DNA from: Escarpia spicata
Taxonomy: Eukaryota > Annelida > Polychaeta > Sabellida > Siboglinidae
Direction: 5' to 3'
Assembly: GCA_963995525.1 (NCBI GenBank)
Contig: OZ023206.1
Span: 7,630,919-7,694,918 of the forward strand
DNA: 64,000 nucleotides
Of this stretch, positions 24,283 through 36,089 are shown piece by piece. The notes under the pieces were generated by a model that saw only the letters and a list, made by a program, of their open reading frames with translations, did no database searches and had not been told where the DNA came from. The position numbers and the translations under genes are program-made. Each line of letters starts with the position of its first letter. The first letter of the stretch is position 1.

Positions 24283-25140
24283 CTGCCAATCTGATATTGA
24301 CATTTGGATGAGCCAGCATTTCACTAATCGTTACGTGACGCTTATCCAGAGACTCCACCTCCTTGGTTCTCGAGCAATTTGCACTACTATATATCGAGTC
24401 ATACGAGGTAGAAATATGAACAGTGAAATTAGTTAATCACCTATTTAATTGTTAATAATACGACGTCTAGTTTCCAGTTTGCATACTTATTCAGTGGTGA
24501 ATTATGAGGTGGGCAGCATTTACAAACATCCTCCTTATGTCTGTCTCACAGATGGCGCTGCTGCTTGTCATCCTGGCGACTATGTTCCGAACAACGGCCG
24601 CCGGCCAACAGTTCTACGTTTGTTACCGTCTCTGCCTGGGCCGTTTCCGCAGATGTCTTCACCGCTGCGAAACCCATGATTGCAATTATAAAAAGGAAAA
24701 CTGCATGATAATATGCACCGCTCAGAAGACCCAGTGTATCAAAAAATGTCCAAAAGAACTTCGTTAATCATGACCGGCATGTTGTAACAGTGTGTGTTTG
24801 GGGGGGGGGGGGTAGGGCGGGGAATACGTTCACCATAAGCAAGAAATTGAATAATTTTCCCCGTGATTTGCTATTTGTAAAAAGGCTCGCCACACACAAG
24901 GCACGGCCACACTCTTCGTCTTCGTCATCGCTGCTTTCGGGTGGAGCTTGTTTCTCTGTATATGGCTGCAAGATGTCAGAGGCCGTAGAAGATACAAGTA
25001 AATAAAACACGTTGTTGTGTTTCAGACAGCATCACAGCAGGATATGTGACTGACAATAGGAAAACTAATACGTTGCATGTTCTGCCAGAGGATGCAAAAT
25101 TGTGCCAAATATGGAGTACATTGTACTCTTGAATTACTCT
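24283..25140 (+). repeat. Segmental duplication, copy B
   Basis: Shortened copy of 1-2260 (see that entry). It keeps the peptide exon, a poly-G tract after it, a trace of the transposase relic, and the terminal segment with ACTGACAATAGGAAAACTA. Confidence 0.85.
24552..24767 (+). CDS. Nine-cysteine secreted peptide, mature exon (copy 3)
   Basis: The exon encodes the same 71 residues as copy 1 at 533-748. I count five nucleotide differences, all synonymous (ACG/ACA, GCT/GCC, TGC/TGT, TGT/TGC, AAG/AAA). The 48 bases just upstream carry three differences, two of which would change amino acids if that stretch were coding. This supports the acceptor at CTCACAG, 24545-24551, as the start of the exon. 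It may be joined to the exon at 12262-12279. Signal peptide and cysteine pattern are as for copy 1. Purifying selection or recent gene conversion is implied. Confidence 0.78.
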   Translation: MALLLVILATMFRTTAAGQQFYVCYRLCLGRFRRCLHRCETHDCNYKKENCMIICTAQKTQCIKKCPKELR

Positions 25141-25172
25141 TGAGACAGCGAAGGTGCCCATAAAGCATGGGG

Positions 25173-25340
25173 GTTTGGAATCAGAGTTTCCCTTCTCCTA
25201 GTTGACCTACCATCCAAGGCTGACGAGTCTCAGCTACCCGAGTTTGGAATCAGAGTTTTCTATCTCTTAGATGAACTACCCTCCAGGGCTAACGAGCTCC
25301 ATCTACCCGGGTTTAAAATCAGGGTTTTCCATTATCCTAT
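25173..25340. repeat. 69-bp tandem repeat, 2.5 diverged copies
   Basis: GTTTGGAATCAGAGTTT starts at 25173 and 25242, and a diverged GTTTAAAATCAGGGTTTTCC at 25311. Confidence 0.8.
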
Positions 25341-25449
25341 TGTACGTCGGTCCACGGCACGCTATTCCGTATTATTCACGTACAACCCCCGGAAGAGGGC
25401 TCCCCCATCCGCCACCCAGGGACGCGCCTCTACGCCATGTACCCATAGC

Positions 25450-26100
25450 GCGATGAGGTCACTACATTACTTTCTTATAATTGTTCTCCATAGATTTGTC
25501 GCAAAGCTAGGTGTCTTAAAAAACTCACACTCTCCGATGTATTTCACAACGTTTAGTGGGTACAATAGATGCACGTCGGTGGAATTGTAAGTAAATCTTC
25601 AGTACGGTTATAAATAGCACTTCTCGTCATTTCTTATGTGTACGGAAGTAGTGAGTGCTTCTCCGGGTAGGCCCTACTGTTTCCAAGCAGAATATTTTAC
25701 CATGGTCTTTACACAAATTTCAGCTACAGACTTTTAAAAGTATTTTCACCTCGTATGCCATCACGACTGATTGGTGTATTCGTATTTACCTACATGGATT
25801 AATTCGGTCTGATTCGGACGCCTGAAGATCGTCAAGACGGTCTATGCATCATTGCATGATTCACTTAACGGCAATGGTGTTTTGAGATAATTATTCGGTG
25901 GGACATTCCCAAAGTCGGCAAAGACTACACAATGTATGAGTAACCATCGGTAACGCAATATGCTTTCAACTTTGGGTGGAGATAGAGAAACCAGAGTTAA
26001 CAATATACAAATACAGGCCATACATAACTACGTAACCACATAATCACACGCACGCTCACATACAGACAAACACACGCGCGCGTTCGCGTATACGCACTCG
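25450..26100. other. No gene seen
   Basis: Unremarkable sequence without supported exons or elements. Confidence 0.4.
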
Positions 26101-26104
26101 CACA

Positions 26105-26217
<113 letters not shown>

Positions 26218-26604
26218 CAGCATTTGTAACATTCGAAAATAAAAAAGCAATAGAGTGTTGATAGAAAGGGGGCGAACAGAAGAGAGATACTTGTCTGTGG
26301 TTCAGCCCATTCAATATAGTTATGTATAATACAGATACCAAAACTTACAATAAATATAAATTACATATCCATAACTAATGCGTACAGTGCCTACAGAACA
26401 TAGACTTTACTTTTCAAATAATAAGTCAGATGGGCGTATACGTTAATGAGTCTAAGGCATTCGGCCATCCAATGATATGAGGTCATCAGCTAACAGGAAG
26501 TTTGTTGTTGCACAACTTTTCCTTATTCACATTTCAAAGAAAGACGTGGTTATAAATGACAAAGTCGATGCGATGGCGTTCGGGTGAGTCATGGGACAAG
26601 GCGC

Positions 26605-26675
26605 TATAAATACTGGGCCGACTATGTGTTTTGTCAGTCTATTCCACAACGAAGCCAACATCACTGTCTACGCAG
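26605..26675 (+). promoter_or_regulatory. TATA/initiator core promoter with 40-nt untranslated exon
   Basis: TATAAATA at 26605-26612 is followed 31 bp later by TCAGTCT at 26634-26640, whose A at 26636 is where transcription would be expected to start. The next 40 nt lack an ATG and end in CGCAG|GTAGG at 26675, a usable splice donor. Canonical TATA-to-initiator spacing plus a donor suggests a real first exon of a tightly regulated gene. No downstream coding exon was recognised before 28 kb. Confidence 0.45.
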
Positions 26676-26689
26676 GTAGGTGGTTGGTT

Positions 26690-28140
26690 GTAATTCAAAT
26701 ACTGTCATTTTACACGTATTTATGATATTTTGCTTTTTAATTAACGCCCTGAATACTAGTTGTGTTGGAACGACCAGTTTTGGGTTCAAGTAAAACATAT
26801 ATATGGCACACAGTAAGTGGTACGTTTTAACCATGTGCTGTCACAGGGTTCACAGTAGTTCTCTATAGTGGAGTAATTGCTCAACTAATCGGACGTCGCC
26901 TGCCCTGCCCGATTATTTGTACTACTACATCATCGTTTCGTGCGATTACTGCTGCACGCAATGTGCAAAGGTGCAATTTGATATATATATATATATATTG
27001 CTTCTGCTATTCCGTCGAAATGCTGAAATAGTAAGCTGCTAAAGAAGATGTGCACGGTAAAGCAGTCGTCGTATTTCATTAAAGATTTATAGGTGGCTCC
27101 AGGTGGCATGTGGATTAGGAAACATTATGTTTATCGAGATTCCAAACATGTTGTGCCTCATCCAAACTGCACTCGTCTGTAGTAAATGCTGCTGTGTATT
27201 CTCTGGTTCTGTAGCTTTCTTTAATTTGGAAATAAACACCCTGATAAATATCGTCATAACCATTCGTTATTTTAAGCATTTCTATTTGGTTTCCTCCTAG
27301 CCTCCTTGACTCAAATGTTATCAGCCCATACTTTGTTAGACGTCTTTCATAACTAAAGTTTCGCAGCTCAAAAAAATCACGTTAGGCACTCTTCATTTTA
27401 CCCTGTATAGCTTATCTATGTCTTTCTTACAATATTGCCTCCGTGCTTATATGCAATGCTCAAGTTTGCGGATGTCATGATCTAATATGACGTCATGTTT
27501 CTATTTGAAGGTTTCTTCGCCGCTAGTTGTCACTGCATGGGTGACTAGTCAACCTGTCAACCCGTCAACCTGTCAGCCCGTCAACATGTTAACCCGTCAA
27601 CCTGTCAACAACTCAGCAAGTCAGGCGTTGAACGCTTGGCTCGTCAATGCACATTCACCGCTTCGGACACGCGCATACTGTCTTATTGAATTTTGGTCTT
27701 ACGATGCGTTTGTAAACGCATTGTAAAGAATTCTACATTTGAGCCGTTAAGGCAAAGCGCTACCTTCTACATAAAACTGCACGAAACGTTGCTTGGCGTT
27801 TTGAAGTATTTAGTACTCCAGACATTTTCCCGGGTCACTATCGATACGCACGAGAAAATGGTTAATTGTTTTTTAATAATTTAGGTTTGTTGTGCAATTA
27901 CTTGTACTAACATAATAATACCGTAATTGATTTGAATGAATGTGATTACAAAATAAATCAATATAAATGAAAGACTATTTAGTTGTTGATTTATTAAATG
28001 TGACATAGTAACATAGAATCTATGCTGCACTGTTCTTTGAATAATGCTGCTTTGTGCCCTCTTAGTCTACTACCTTGCCTTCTTTAAGTTTGAAGACAGC
28101 ATTTATATCAGTATCGTCATAAACAAGCAATAGTAAAACA
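26690..28140. other. Possible intron; no coding exon recognised
   Basis: Mostly AT-rich sequence. At 27538-27625 an 8-bp unit, GTCAACCT/GTCAACCC, is tandemly repeated about eleven times with variants. A poly-C run lies at about 28157-28171. Confidence 0.4.
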
Positions 28141-28485
28141 TATTATGTTTGGTCACCCCCCCCCCCCCCTCCTGGTCATACTGAATAAAGCGATAGTTGT
28201 CTGTGAAAGTTTACTTTAATTTATAAATGTTTTGATACAGACTGGAAACGGCACAGATTTTCTCCCAGTTCAACTGTTACGACTCGTAATGCCCCCAGTG
28301 TGATACCACATAAAGGGAACATCTGGCACAGAGAGTCAGAACTATTCCTTTCGCTTGCATCTGATACGGAAAAGCGAGAGAAGTTTGGACTAGCACTAGA
28401 TACCTTTGGCGACCCATTCAAAATGGATCGGCGACTGAATTTTGGGTAGCAAACCCATATTTTAATTACCGCTGGTCGGTCTCTC

Positions 28486-28491
28486 TCACTC

Positions 28492-28538
<47 letters not shown>

Positions 28539-28647
28539 AAGTTTATAACGCCTATGAAATATTGGTTTATGTAATACGGGCATGCATATCATACTTGCGT
28601 CTTGCTCCTGTCACCGAGAGTGTCGCTTGTGTCCTTCTTATTTCTTA

Positions 28648-28707
<60 letters not shown>

Positions 28708-28720
28708 CTCTCTCAAATAA
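28486..28720 (+). repeat. Microsatellites flanking a LINE 5'-end fragment
   Basis: A (CTGT)n/(CT)n run at 28486-28537 and a CT run at 28652-28715 flank 28574-28632. The latter matches the start of the LINE at 62388: GGGCATGCAT, then GTCTTGCTC and TGTCACCGAGAGTGTCGCT in both. Only the extreme 5' end is present, an uncommon form for a LINE copy. Confidence 0.7.
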
Positions 28721-28789
28721 AACATGCCTATGACAATAATATTTGTTTTACTTTTTTATGGCACGAGCCTCCAGACACTTAATGTATTT

Positions 28790-30290
28790 AGAATAATAGT
28801 CAAATTCTAACTTGCATATATGATCATACCCAGATTGCGCAATGAGGCGCCACAGTTTGTTGCTCCTACGAGAGCCTGTATACTTTTCATTCCGAGACGA
28901 AAATGATTGGCTACCCAGAATTAGGGTAGCCAGTTTTTTATATATATTAAATTGAATGTTTCAAATTGATTAATTTCTTCAACTTTGCAATGTAATGCGG
29001 AGCATCTTTTATGTTGATATTTTTGAGAAAATTGCGAGAATGTGATCTTTTTTGCTAACAAGTCGATGTCAGAATGTAATATCTAATTAAAATACATGAT
29101 TTTCTTTATAAAATATATTTAAACAACAAACATTTAGTAATACTGTCAAAAATAGATAAGCGAGCGAAAAATGAACAACTCGGAACACGTCCAAAACATG
29201 AAATTCTGTTGTCGCCTGAAAGGATGCACTTTCTGTTATTCTAGCGTCACCTAGATCCCGGTAACCGTTCATAAAACACCTATAAACGGACCCACACTCG
29301 TGCCGTCTTCGGTGTTCTGTACGGTTCCGAACGATGATGGCGGCGGGTACTCAGTACACTAATCGTCCGTTTGCGGCGCTGTTTTCGTCATTCGCATTGG
29401 TTCAGTCAGACACACATCACCACTTCTTGATTTCATGTTATAAGCTCTATCCATGTATAGACCGCGGCTAAACTGATGTGCTTTGATCGCAGCGAAACCG
29501 ATATATCTCTATTTCGGCGTACGCCAACCAACGGGTCCAAATTCGTTGCGTTGGTTGGTTGATTTACGTGACTGTGACGTCCCGCTTACTTCGAGTATGT
29601 AATTTTAGCAGCCGTTTGAAAGTAGGTGGAGCTTATATCATGAAATCAGATAGTTGTCTTCTTCTTCCAATACACACCTAGCCTCAACATATGTTGGTGA
29701 ACTGTGTCGACGAACCAAAATCGTTCGCAATGTCTAAGACACCGGAACAGGTACGGCTGTAGATCCGTTTATGCTTTATTTTAGGAATGATTAGCAGGAA
29801 ACCATTGATATGTTTAAATAGCAGAAATAAATAGCAGAAAACGTAAGCTTTCAAACGATATCACGATTGTTGGGATCCGACGAACCGTAATGGTACTAGC
29901 AATCGTTCAAAAAAAGTTTTGGGGACGAACTTTGAGTTATTCATTTTTCGATCGTTTATCTATTTGTTATACTATTAAAAACAGTTAACAAATACTTTTG
30001 ATGTTAAAGAGCCTCATTTCGTAGCCTTATATGTTCCATCCAATAGGTGTAGTTGTTTTGCTGCAAAGTAGGTTTATGTCTAGTCTTACAGTCGGTCAGT
30101 TCTGATCGCAATAGGAATGCTACAGACCGACAATGTACAATGTTATCGGAATTCATACCTGAATTTCCACAAAAATTACGGATTTCAATCAAGAAAATAT
30201 TGCATTCTGCTAAATGTGGTAGTGCTTCTTTCCATTCGCGCTGTTGATTTGTCTGTCGCCGATATCAACGCCAGCATGATCATTTGACGT
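28790..30290. other. No supported gene
   Basis: A short ATG stretch, MSKTPEQ followed by GTACGG at 29739-29765, could be a first exon, but I see no partner. GTGACGTCC at about 29574 is CRE-like. Otherwise unassigned. Confidence 0.3.
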
Positions 30291-30295
30291 TACAT

Positions 30296-30720
30296 GGCTT
30301 CAGTGAAGCTCTGTTGCAGGCAGAGCGTCGGGCTGTCGGTCGTGGGGACGGTGGTTCGATTCATCCAATTTTTTTGGAAACTTGGCGACCATGTTAACGT
30401 TTTGTCTGATTATAAGAAAACGTGACCTATAAAAAGTCTTAACCTTCTCACTTGCTGTTACCCTCATCTCATGGACGAGCTGATAGATTTTTTTTTAAAT
30501 TGCATACTTCTAACTCTCATAAAATGCCTGTTAGTTTTCCTATAAGCGAACATGTTAATATTTTGTCTGATTATAAGAAAACGTGACCTACAACATTTCT
30601 TAAACATCTCTTTGAAAATCTGGTCGAGTTTAGTCAAAATCTAATATTTCTAGCTCTCGTAAATTACCTGTATGTGTGACACCCGTCAATATTTACAAAT
30701 GCCTGCAAGCATTACTCCGG
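30296..30720 (+). mobile_element. tRNA-derived SINE with internal duplication
   Basis: The head has AGGCAGAGCGTCGGGC and a B-box-like GGTTCGATTC at about 30353-30362. The body contains two copies, about 160 bp apart, of CATGTTAAC/TATTTTGTCTGATTATAAG..ACGTGACCTA at 30390 and 30550. The second copy and its downstream part recur inverted at 3491-3665. Confidence 0.7.
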
Positions 30721-30723
30721 AAA

Positions 30724-30925
30724 CATTCCTGGCTGTAGGATGTGTTTGTTGTAGTCTGAGATGTAACACTCAGCCATGACTCTCAGTGCCATCCCTGGCT
30801 GTAGGATGTGTTTGTTGTAGTCTGAGACGTAACACTCAGCCATGACTCTCAGTGCCATCCCTGGCTGTAGGATGTGTTTGTTGTAGTCTGAGACGTAACA
30901 CTCAGCCATGACTCTCAGTGTACAC
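30724..30925. repeat. 66-bp minisatellite, three copies
   Basis: CCTGGCTGTAGGATGTG at 30728, 30794 and 30860. The minus strand is open across it, with a 22-residue repeat containing ALRVMAECYVSDYNKHILQP. It abuts the SINE end exactly where GCATTACTCCG occurs. Confidence 0.93.
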
Positions 30926-31039
30926 CTACACATTGTACCTTTTGTGAAAGCTCAGATGACCGCCATGGTTGAACGCATCAGTCTAAGACAACTACCCTGA
31001 ACAAAGCGTGAAAGCAGCATCGTGGCACAGGTGCGCATA

Positions 31040-32030
31040 CTCAAGTGATGGTGATGGCAGCATGTCTATCCCCAAAAGGGACTGGCAATCATACTTGAAA
31101 ATGCGAAAAACAAAAAGGAGCTATTTTCTTTGTCACTAAACAGCAGGCTAAAACTGACATGGATGAAAGACTCCTCAGAGTTCCAGATGGTGCTCTCCAA
31201 CAAGCCTTTCCATGTGTTAAAGCACCAGCGCTGCAACCATCCAGAGGCAGACATGCGTATTATCCTGCATCTAACTCATGCCTCGTCTTGGGGTCATGCG
31301 CACCGTCGACAGTGACATCATTGTTCTTGCTGTCACTTTCTTTGGACAGCTTGTCCTTTCAGAGCTTTGGATTGGATTTGGTAGCAATAAAATCTACCGA
31401 AATATCCCGGTGCAAAGCTCGGTCCATCAGTCATTGGCTCTTCCCATCCTTCGAGCTCTGACGGGCTGCGATACGACCTCTTAGTCTCTCGGTTACGGCA
31501 CAAAGACGGCATGGACTGCATGGAACAGTACACCAGGCCTTAGAAACACAATGATCTTGTTGACTGCTGATCCGTAATCCTTCACTCAGTTCACATGCAG
31601 TGCATTGAGCGATTTGTTGTGTTCATCAGCAAGACATGTGGTTCTGCAAATGTCAACGATGCAAGGCATCATCTCTTCTGCAATGGCAGTCGTTCACTCG
31701 ATAGTATATCGCCGAACCAGGCTGCTCTCTTTGAGCATGTCAAAAGGTACTTGTTCCAAGCCTGTTTCATATGGAAGCAGTTAACCGTTTGCCACCAGGC
31801 AATCCCTGTCAATAGCGATGAGAACATTGTAAGCGCAGCAAGCAATGGCTTCCTTTCTGGACCACTCTCGCCGACGCAAGTATGACTTGTGCTCTCCTCC
31901 TACATTGTGGCTACACGAAAGGTGCAAGGGGAATTGCAAGTGCTGCAGGGTATGCCTTCGTTGCACGGTATTGTGCAAGAGCGAGGGTGGCTGCCTAAAC
32001 AGTGATGAGAAAAATGCTAACCATTGAACC
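31040..32030 (+). pseudogene. Degenerate PIN/FEN-like repeat-family gene with cysteine-rich tail
   Basis: Blocks in several frames read, in order: QRCNHPEADMRIILHLTHAS; TVDSDIIVLAV with LWIGFGSNK; ALPILRALTGCDTTS; CIERFVVFISKTCGSANVN; ALFEHVKRYLFQACFIW; and a tail, CKGNCKCCRVCLRCTVLCKSEGGC. The spaced EAD, D-S-D and GCD acidic motifs are arranged as in PIN/FEN-type nucleases. That assignment is inference. I have the impression that this block order recurs as a multi-copy family in invertebrates. Stops and at least four frame changes make this copy dead. Confidence 0.55.
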
Positions 32031-32199
32031 TCTACTAATGGATATATGGGTGGACGGATGATGGATGATATCATTTAGGAAACATTCATTGTAGGTTTCG
32101 TTTCGATCCATTGAAGCAATGATTCTGAACTGTTTTAAAATTGTATGTTCACAATAACGGTTGAAACAAAATATTATTGGCATATCATTGCTATTTCTA

Positions 32200-33060
32200 G
32201 AATAATAGTATCATTACTATGGACTGGGTTACATTCCCAGTTGTACATAATCAGAAGTTTCTATAATAAATGATGACACTGATCTTGACCTTGACTTTCA
32301 TTATATGACCTCCATTTGGCCTTTCATTATCGGTTCCAACATTACTATAAAATATACCCCTGTTCACACAGTAAGATCATCAACAGATATGTAGGTTTTT
32401 GAGCATTTATGAGCAAATTTGACTTTTACTTTCACTGAAGTGACCTTTACCCCAGATATTCATTCCTAATGCATCTATAGTCTAAGGCAACATTTAGATG
32501 GAACATGACACCAAGATGGTGAATATACGTTATAGTACGTTATTTGATGTCATTATTTGGCACAAAATTACCTTGAATGCGACCTTATCACGTGACCTGA
32601 ACCTAGAATAGGCAAATTAACACAGGAAATGGATTCGCCTTTCTCGAGAACCCCTAAAAAGTGGTCTCATTTATGTTTCTACTACTTTTAGTTCTAAAGT
32701 TATTGCACAACCTTATGACAGGCAGTGGTCATTTTGGATTTGTCCAATATGACCGCCACGTAAGGAGCCCAGTTTGGCTCTCGCGGAAAAATGAAATGTC
32801 ATGGCCATATCTAACGCTGGTCCAACAATGGTGCTTGTGGAAAGATGTGTACAATTATATGATTAAGCCCCCTGACTATAGGCCATATACAATCTGATCT
32901 GTGCTGTGAAGATGTCGCCAACAATTTGTGCAGACCAATATGAAATAAACATTCCCATATTAACAGCAAGGTATTATGTCGGGTAGCAAAGATTTGTTTT
33001 CCCTTATGCTGTCAGGATTGATACAGCTAAGCTAATAAATTATTATACTGGCAGTCGTGG
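32200..33060. other. No gene seen
   Basis: Repetitive AT-rich sequence between two copies of the cysteine-rich tail region. No exon is supported. Confidence 0.35.
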
Positions 33061-33074
33061 CCGACCCAGGCCGC

Positions 33075-33490
33075 CCTCTTCCGTCAACCGCTTGCCACTA
33101 GGCAATCACTGTGTCTGGTCAATAGGGATGGGAACAGGATGAGCGCAGCAAGCAATGGCTTCCTTTCTGGACCACTCTCGCCGACGCAAGTATGGCAATT
33201 GCCCTCCTCCTACATGGTGGCTGCACGAAACGTGCAAGGGCGATTGAAAGAACTGCAGGGCAGGCCTTCATTGCACGGCATTGTGCAATAGCGAGGGTGG
33301 CTGCCTAAACAATGATGGCAAATATGCTAATCATTGAACCTCTACTAATGGATAGATGGGTGGATGGATGATGGATGGTATTATTTAGGCACATTCATTG
33401 TAGGTTTCATTTCGTCCCATTAAAGAATGATTCTGAACTATTTAAAAATTATGTTCACAATAACAGTTTAAACAAAATATAATTGAATTT
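33075..33490 (+). repeat. Second copy of the 31780-32175 tail region
   Basis: It shares AGCAAGCAATGGCTTCCTTT, CTGGACCACTCTCGCCGACG and the downstream ACCTCTACTAATGGATA-type 3' flank with the upstream copy, but has extra substitutions and stops in the cysteine-rich tail. It arose by local duplication or as an independent truncated insertion. Confidence 0.85.
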
Positions 33491-33553
33491 ATGGATTTAA
33501 TTGACATATCTTTGGGTCATTCCACATCAAATCAATCACTTTTAGGCCATTTT

Positions 33554-34772
33554 ACATTAAATTGAGTACACCCGGGGATAACACCAGGATGGCACAGGAT
33601 AACTCACTTCAAAGATACAGTACTACCTCTGCTGTGTAAATCCGTATATATATGCTTACTAATTACACAATTGTTATTCAATACACCAGGGATTACTGTT
33701 ATGCAATAATCCACCAGATGGAATAGATCATGCACATGTACATGTCTACTTTGTCTGTAATTTTGTGTTATTTGTGGCATATAGAGCAATGTTCAAACAT
33801 TACAAATCAACACATTTGATTGCATAACACATATGGTAAGCATTACAAATTGAATTGTATTGATAACTGCTCAGCTTCATGTGTGATGATTGCAGTTTCA
33901 TTTGACTGAGTGACAATATATGAAACAGTCTTCAACACATCACACTTCATTGCAAACAGAGCAAAACATTTAGTGAAAGAGAAAGGCATCGTGAGTGATC
34001 CAGATCCCAAACCAGGAAAAACCCTGTCCTCTGAAACCATTCAGTTGGTGGAAGCATTCTATTCTATTCTCAGAGAGAAAAGACTTTGTCTCCATCCTTG
34101 TTCATGATGAACGAGTCCATAAGCAAACGCAACTAGTTCTTTGTAACTTGAAAGAGGCATAACAACATTTTAAGAACACCCATTAAAAAATTAACGTTCT
34201 TTTCCACAAATGTCCAGAGCTGCCTCCACAGCAGTGTGTTCTGGCAGGATCATCAGGTGCCCACTTTGTGTGCAATTGCACAATTCATCAGAATTATAAA
34301 ATAATGATGGTTGGTGTAAAAACTCAGCAAACTTACCCAAAATATCACATCCCACTGGCTCACTACAACCATTGTCTTTCACGACTACGATGTAATCAAA
34401 CACAGCTGATGAAGAGGCTGAACTGAACATCCTTTACCCACATGGACCATCACCATCATATTGCTACCCATGACACAGTGACTATCTCTGTGTTCATGTG
34501 AGTGATATTCTCAAGCATATTCATCTGACAACCGGAACTGGTCGGACCTACAAACTATCCAGAGGACACAGAAAAGCATATGAGGCCCTGCAAAGAATTA
34601 GAATACATGCTAAGAGAGAGACTACAGCATGTAAGTATATATATACTCATTTCATTATAAGGTACCCTAGCTTTAGCAGCTTGTTAAGTGATCTGAAAAT
34701 TGAGAACTAATGAAATTCAATGTTGCATCCACTGATCAAAGGTAAGTCACCCGGGTGTACTCAATTCAATGT
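33554..34772 (+). mobile_element. 1.2-kb TIR-bounded element with a degenerate gene
   Basis: A 23-bp terminal inverted repeat, one mismatch between ends, lies at 33554-33576 (ACATTAAATTGAGTAC...) and 34750-34772 (...GTACTCAATTCAATGT). Inside, blocks of a broken gene read AKHLVKEKGIVSDPDPKPGK, LSSETIQLVEAFY, KDFVSILVHDERVHKQ, LVLCNLKEA, CVLAGSSGAHFVCNCTIHQ and YKLSRGHRKAYEALQRIR. Stops and frame changes interrupt it. I could not identify a target-site duplication. The internal gene may be a captured host or transposon protein; I do not recognise its function. Confidence 0.55.
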
Positions 34773-34879
34773 ATCTCTGAACATTATTATTTGCCCACTC
34801 TAATAAATTATTACTAGCAGCATCCACCTTGTAGGTGCTCCTCTGAGTCTGGGTTGACGCAGAGGCATAGCCATACGCC

Positions 34880-34985
34880 CATAGGCATAGGCTCGAGACG
34901 GCTTATATAGCCTTAGCCTTAGGCTTAGCCTTAGCCTTAGCCTAAGCTTAGGATTAGCCTTAGGCTTAGGCAATAAGCCATAACT
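34880..34985. repeat. Interstitial TTAGCC/TTAGGC hexamer cluster
   Basis: Clustered, partly inverted copies of CCTTAG and TTAGGC with palindromic joints such as GCCTTAGGC. It is not a clean TTAGGG telomeric array. Confidence 0.7.
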
Positions 34986-35810
34986 TAAGCTGATAAGGAA
35001 TAGCCATAGGGTTGCGGTTAGTAGGACAATTAATTTGGGTTAGTTAAGTAAAGAGAACATTTGGGAAAACATACAGGGCACACGTAGTTATAACAGCGAA
35101 AACTAGATATGTTCAAATGACGGACAACATGCAGAGTGACAATGTGTCTCGCTCACAGACTTGACACTGACAGCAGTTGACAAGTCGTACGATTGGACGA
35201 TAGCAGGGCGTTTACAGTTACATACACATACTGATGGAAAAAGTTTAATTTGGGTATTTAATAGCACTGACAACTATGCTGCTGTTAATCTACCAACCCA
35301 ACATAAATACTGATAAACAACAATATAGGACAAACTCACAATTGACTTCTTAAACGCTTAATAACTAAGTATACGCCTCCGACACGCCCCAGACACGCCT
35401 CAGACACACCTTACACTCGATTATCCAGACGCCGTGAGGTGGCAGCACTGGCCCATCATAACCACAACGGACTGGATTATTAATTCCTGCCATTGTTACC
35501 GGTAGGGTGTTTTACCCCAGATTCGGGTAGAGACGATGATTGGCTCTCAGGCCAACTATGAAATAACAAATTCAACAAGGATACACTTTTATCAGACAAT
35601 ACTATACTATAACAACTATTCAACATTAAACTTATAATGAAACATGTCACACACAAAAATAAACCGAGATTAAACTTTTGTTCGTAGTTTACTGCCTTTT
35701 AATCACATGCATATTCACTAGGTGGCAGCTCTCTTAGCTGCAGCTCTCGTATTGACGTCTCGCGCAACGGTCGGACTGCTAACTAATATATATAGTCGCC
35801 AAAGTATATC

Positions 35811-35890
35811 CAAAACGTGTTGGTTTTGGTGGCTAAATTGCTAGCGTGTCGAGCTGCTATTTCCTCGGTTCGAATCCCACAAAGTACTCT
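35811..35890 (+). mobile_element. tRNA-like head of a SINE
   Basis: TGGCTAAATTGCTAGCG fits an A box and GGTTCGAATCC at about 35869-35879 is a perfect B box about 45 bp downstream. The cloverleaf stems do not close well, so I favour a tRNA-derived SINE over a functional tRNA. Confidence 0.55.
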
Positions 35891-36089
35891 AAACTCTTGT
35901 TTGTGTTCATTTAGTTTAAGATTCATTTTATTTTATATAATACTATTTAGGGTACTATTTCGTAATTTTATTTCATTATAGAAAACAAACAAGATATAAA
36001 CAAATCAGAAATTTTAATTTTTCATATCCAAGATATTTAATTTACCTGGTAGAGGCTTTCGTCAACGTATCACGTCCAATATCTTAACT

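Noticed and set aside
34880..34985. Interstitial telomere repeat
   Set aside because: Hexamers are TTAGCC/TTAGGC mixtures in both orientations, not a uniform array.
35811..35890. Functional tRNA gene
   Set aside because: The A and B boxes are good, but acceptor and anticodon stems do not pair convincingly; a SINE head is more likely.
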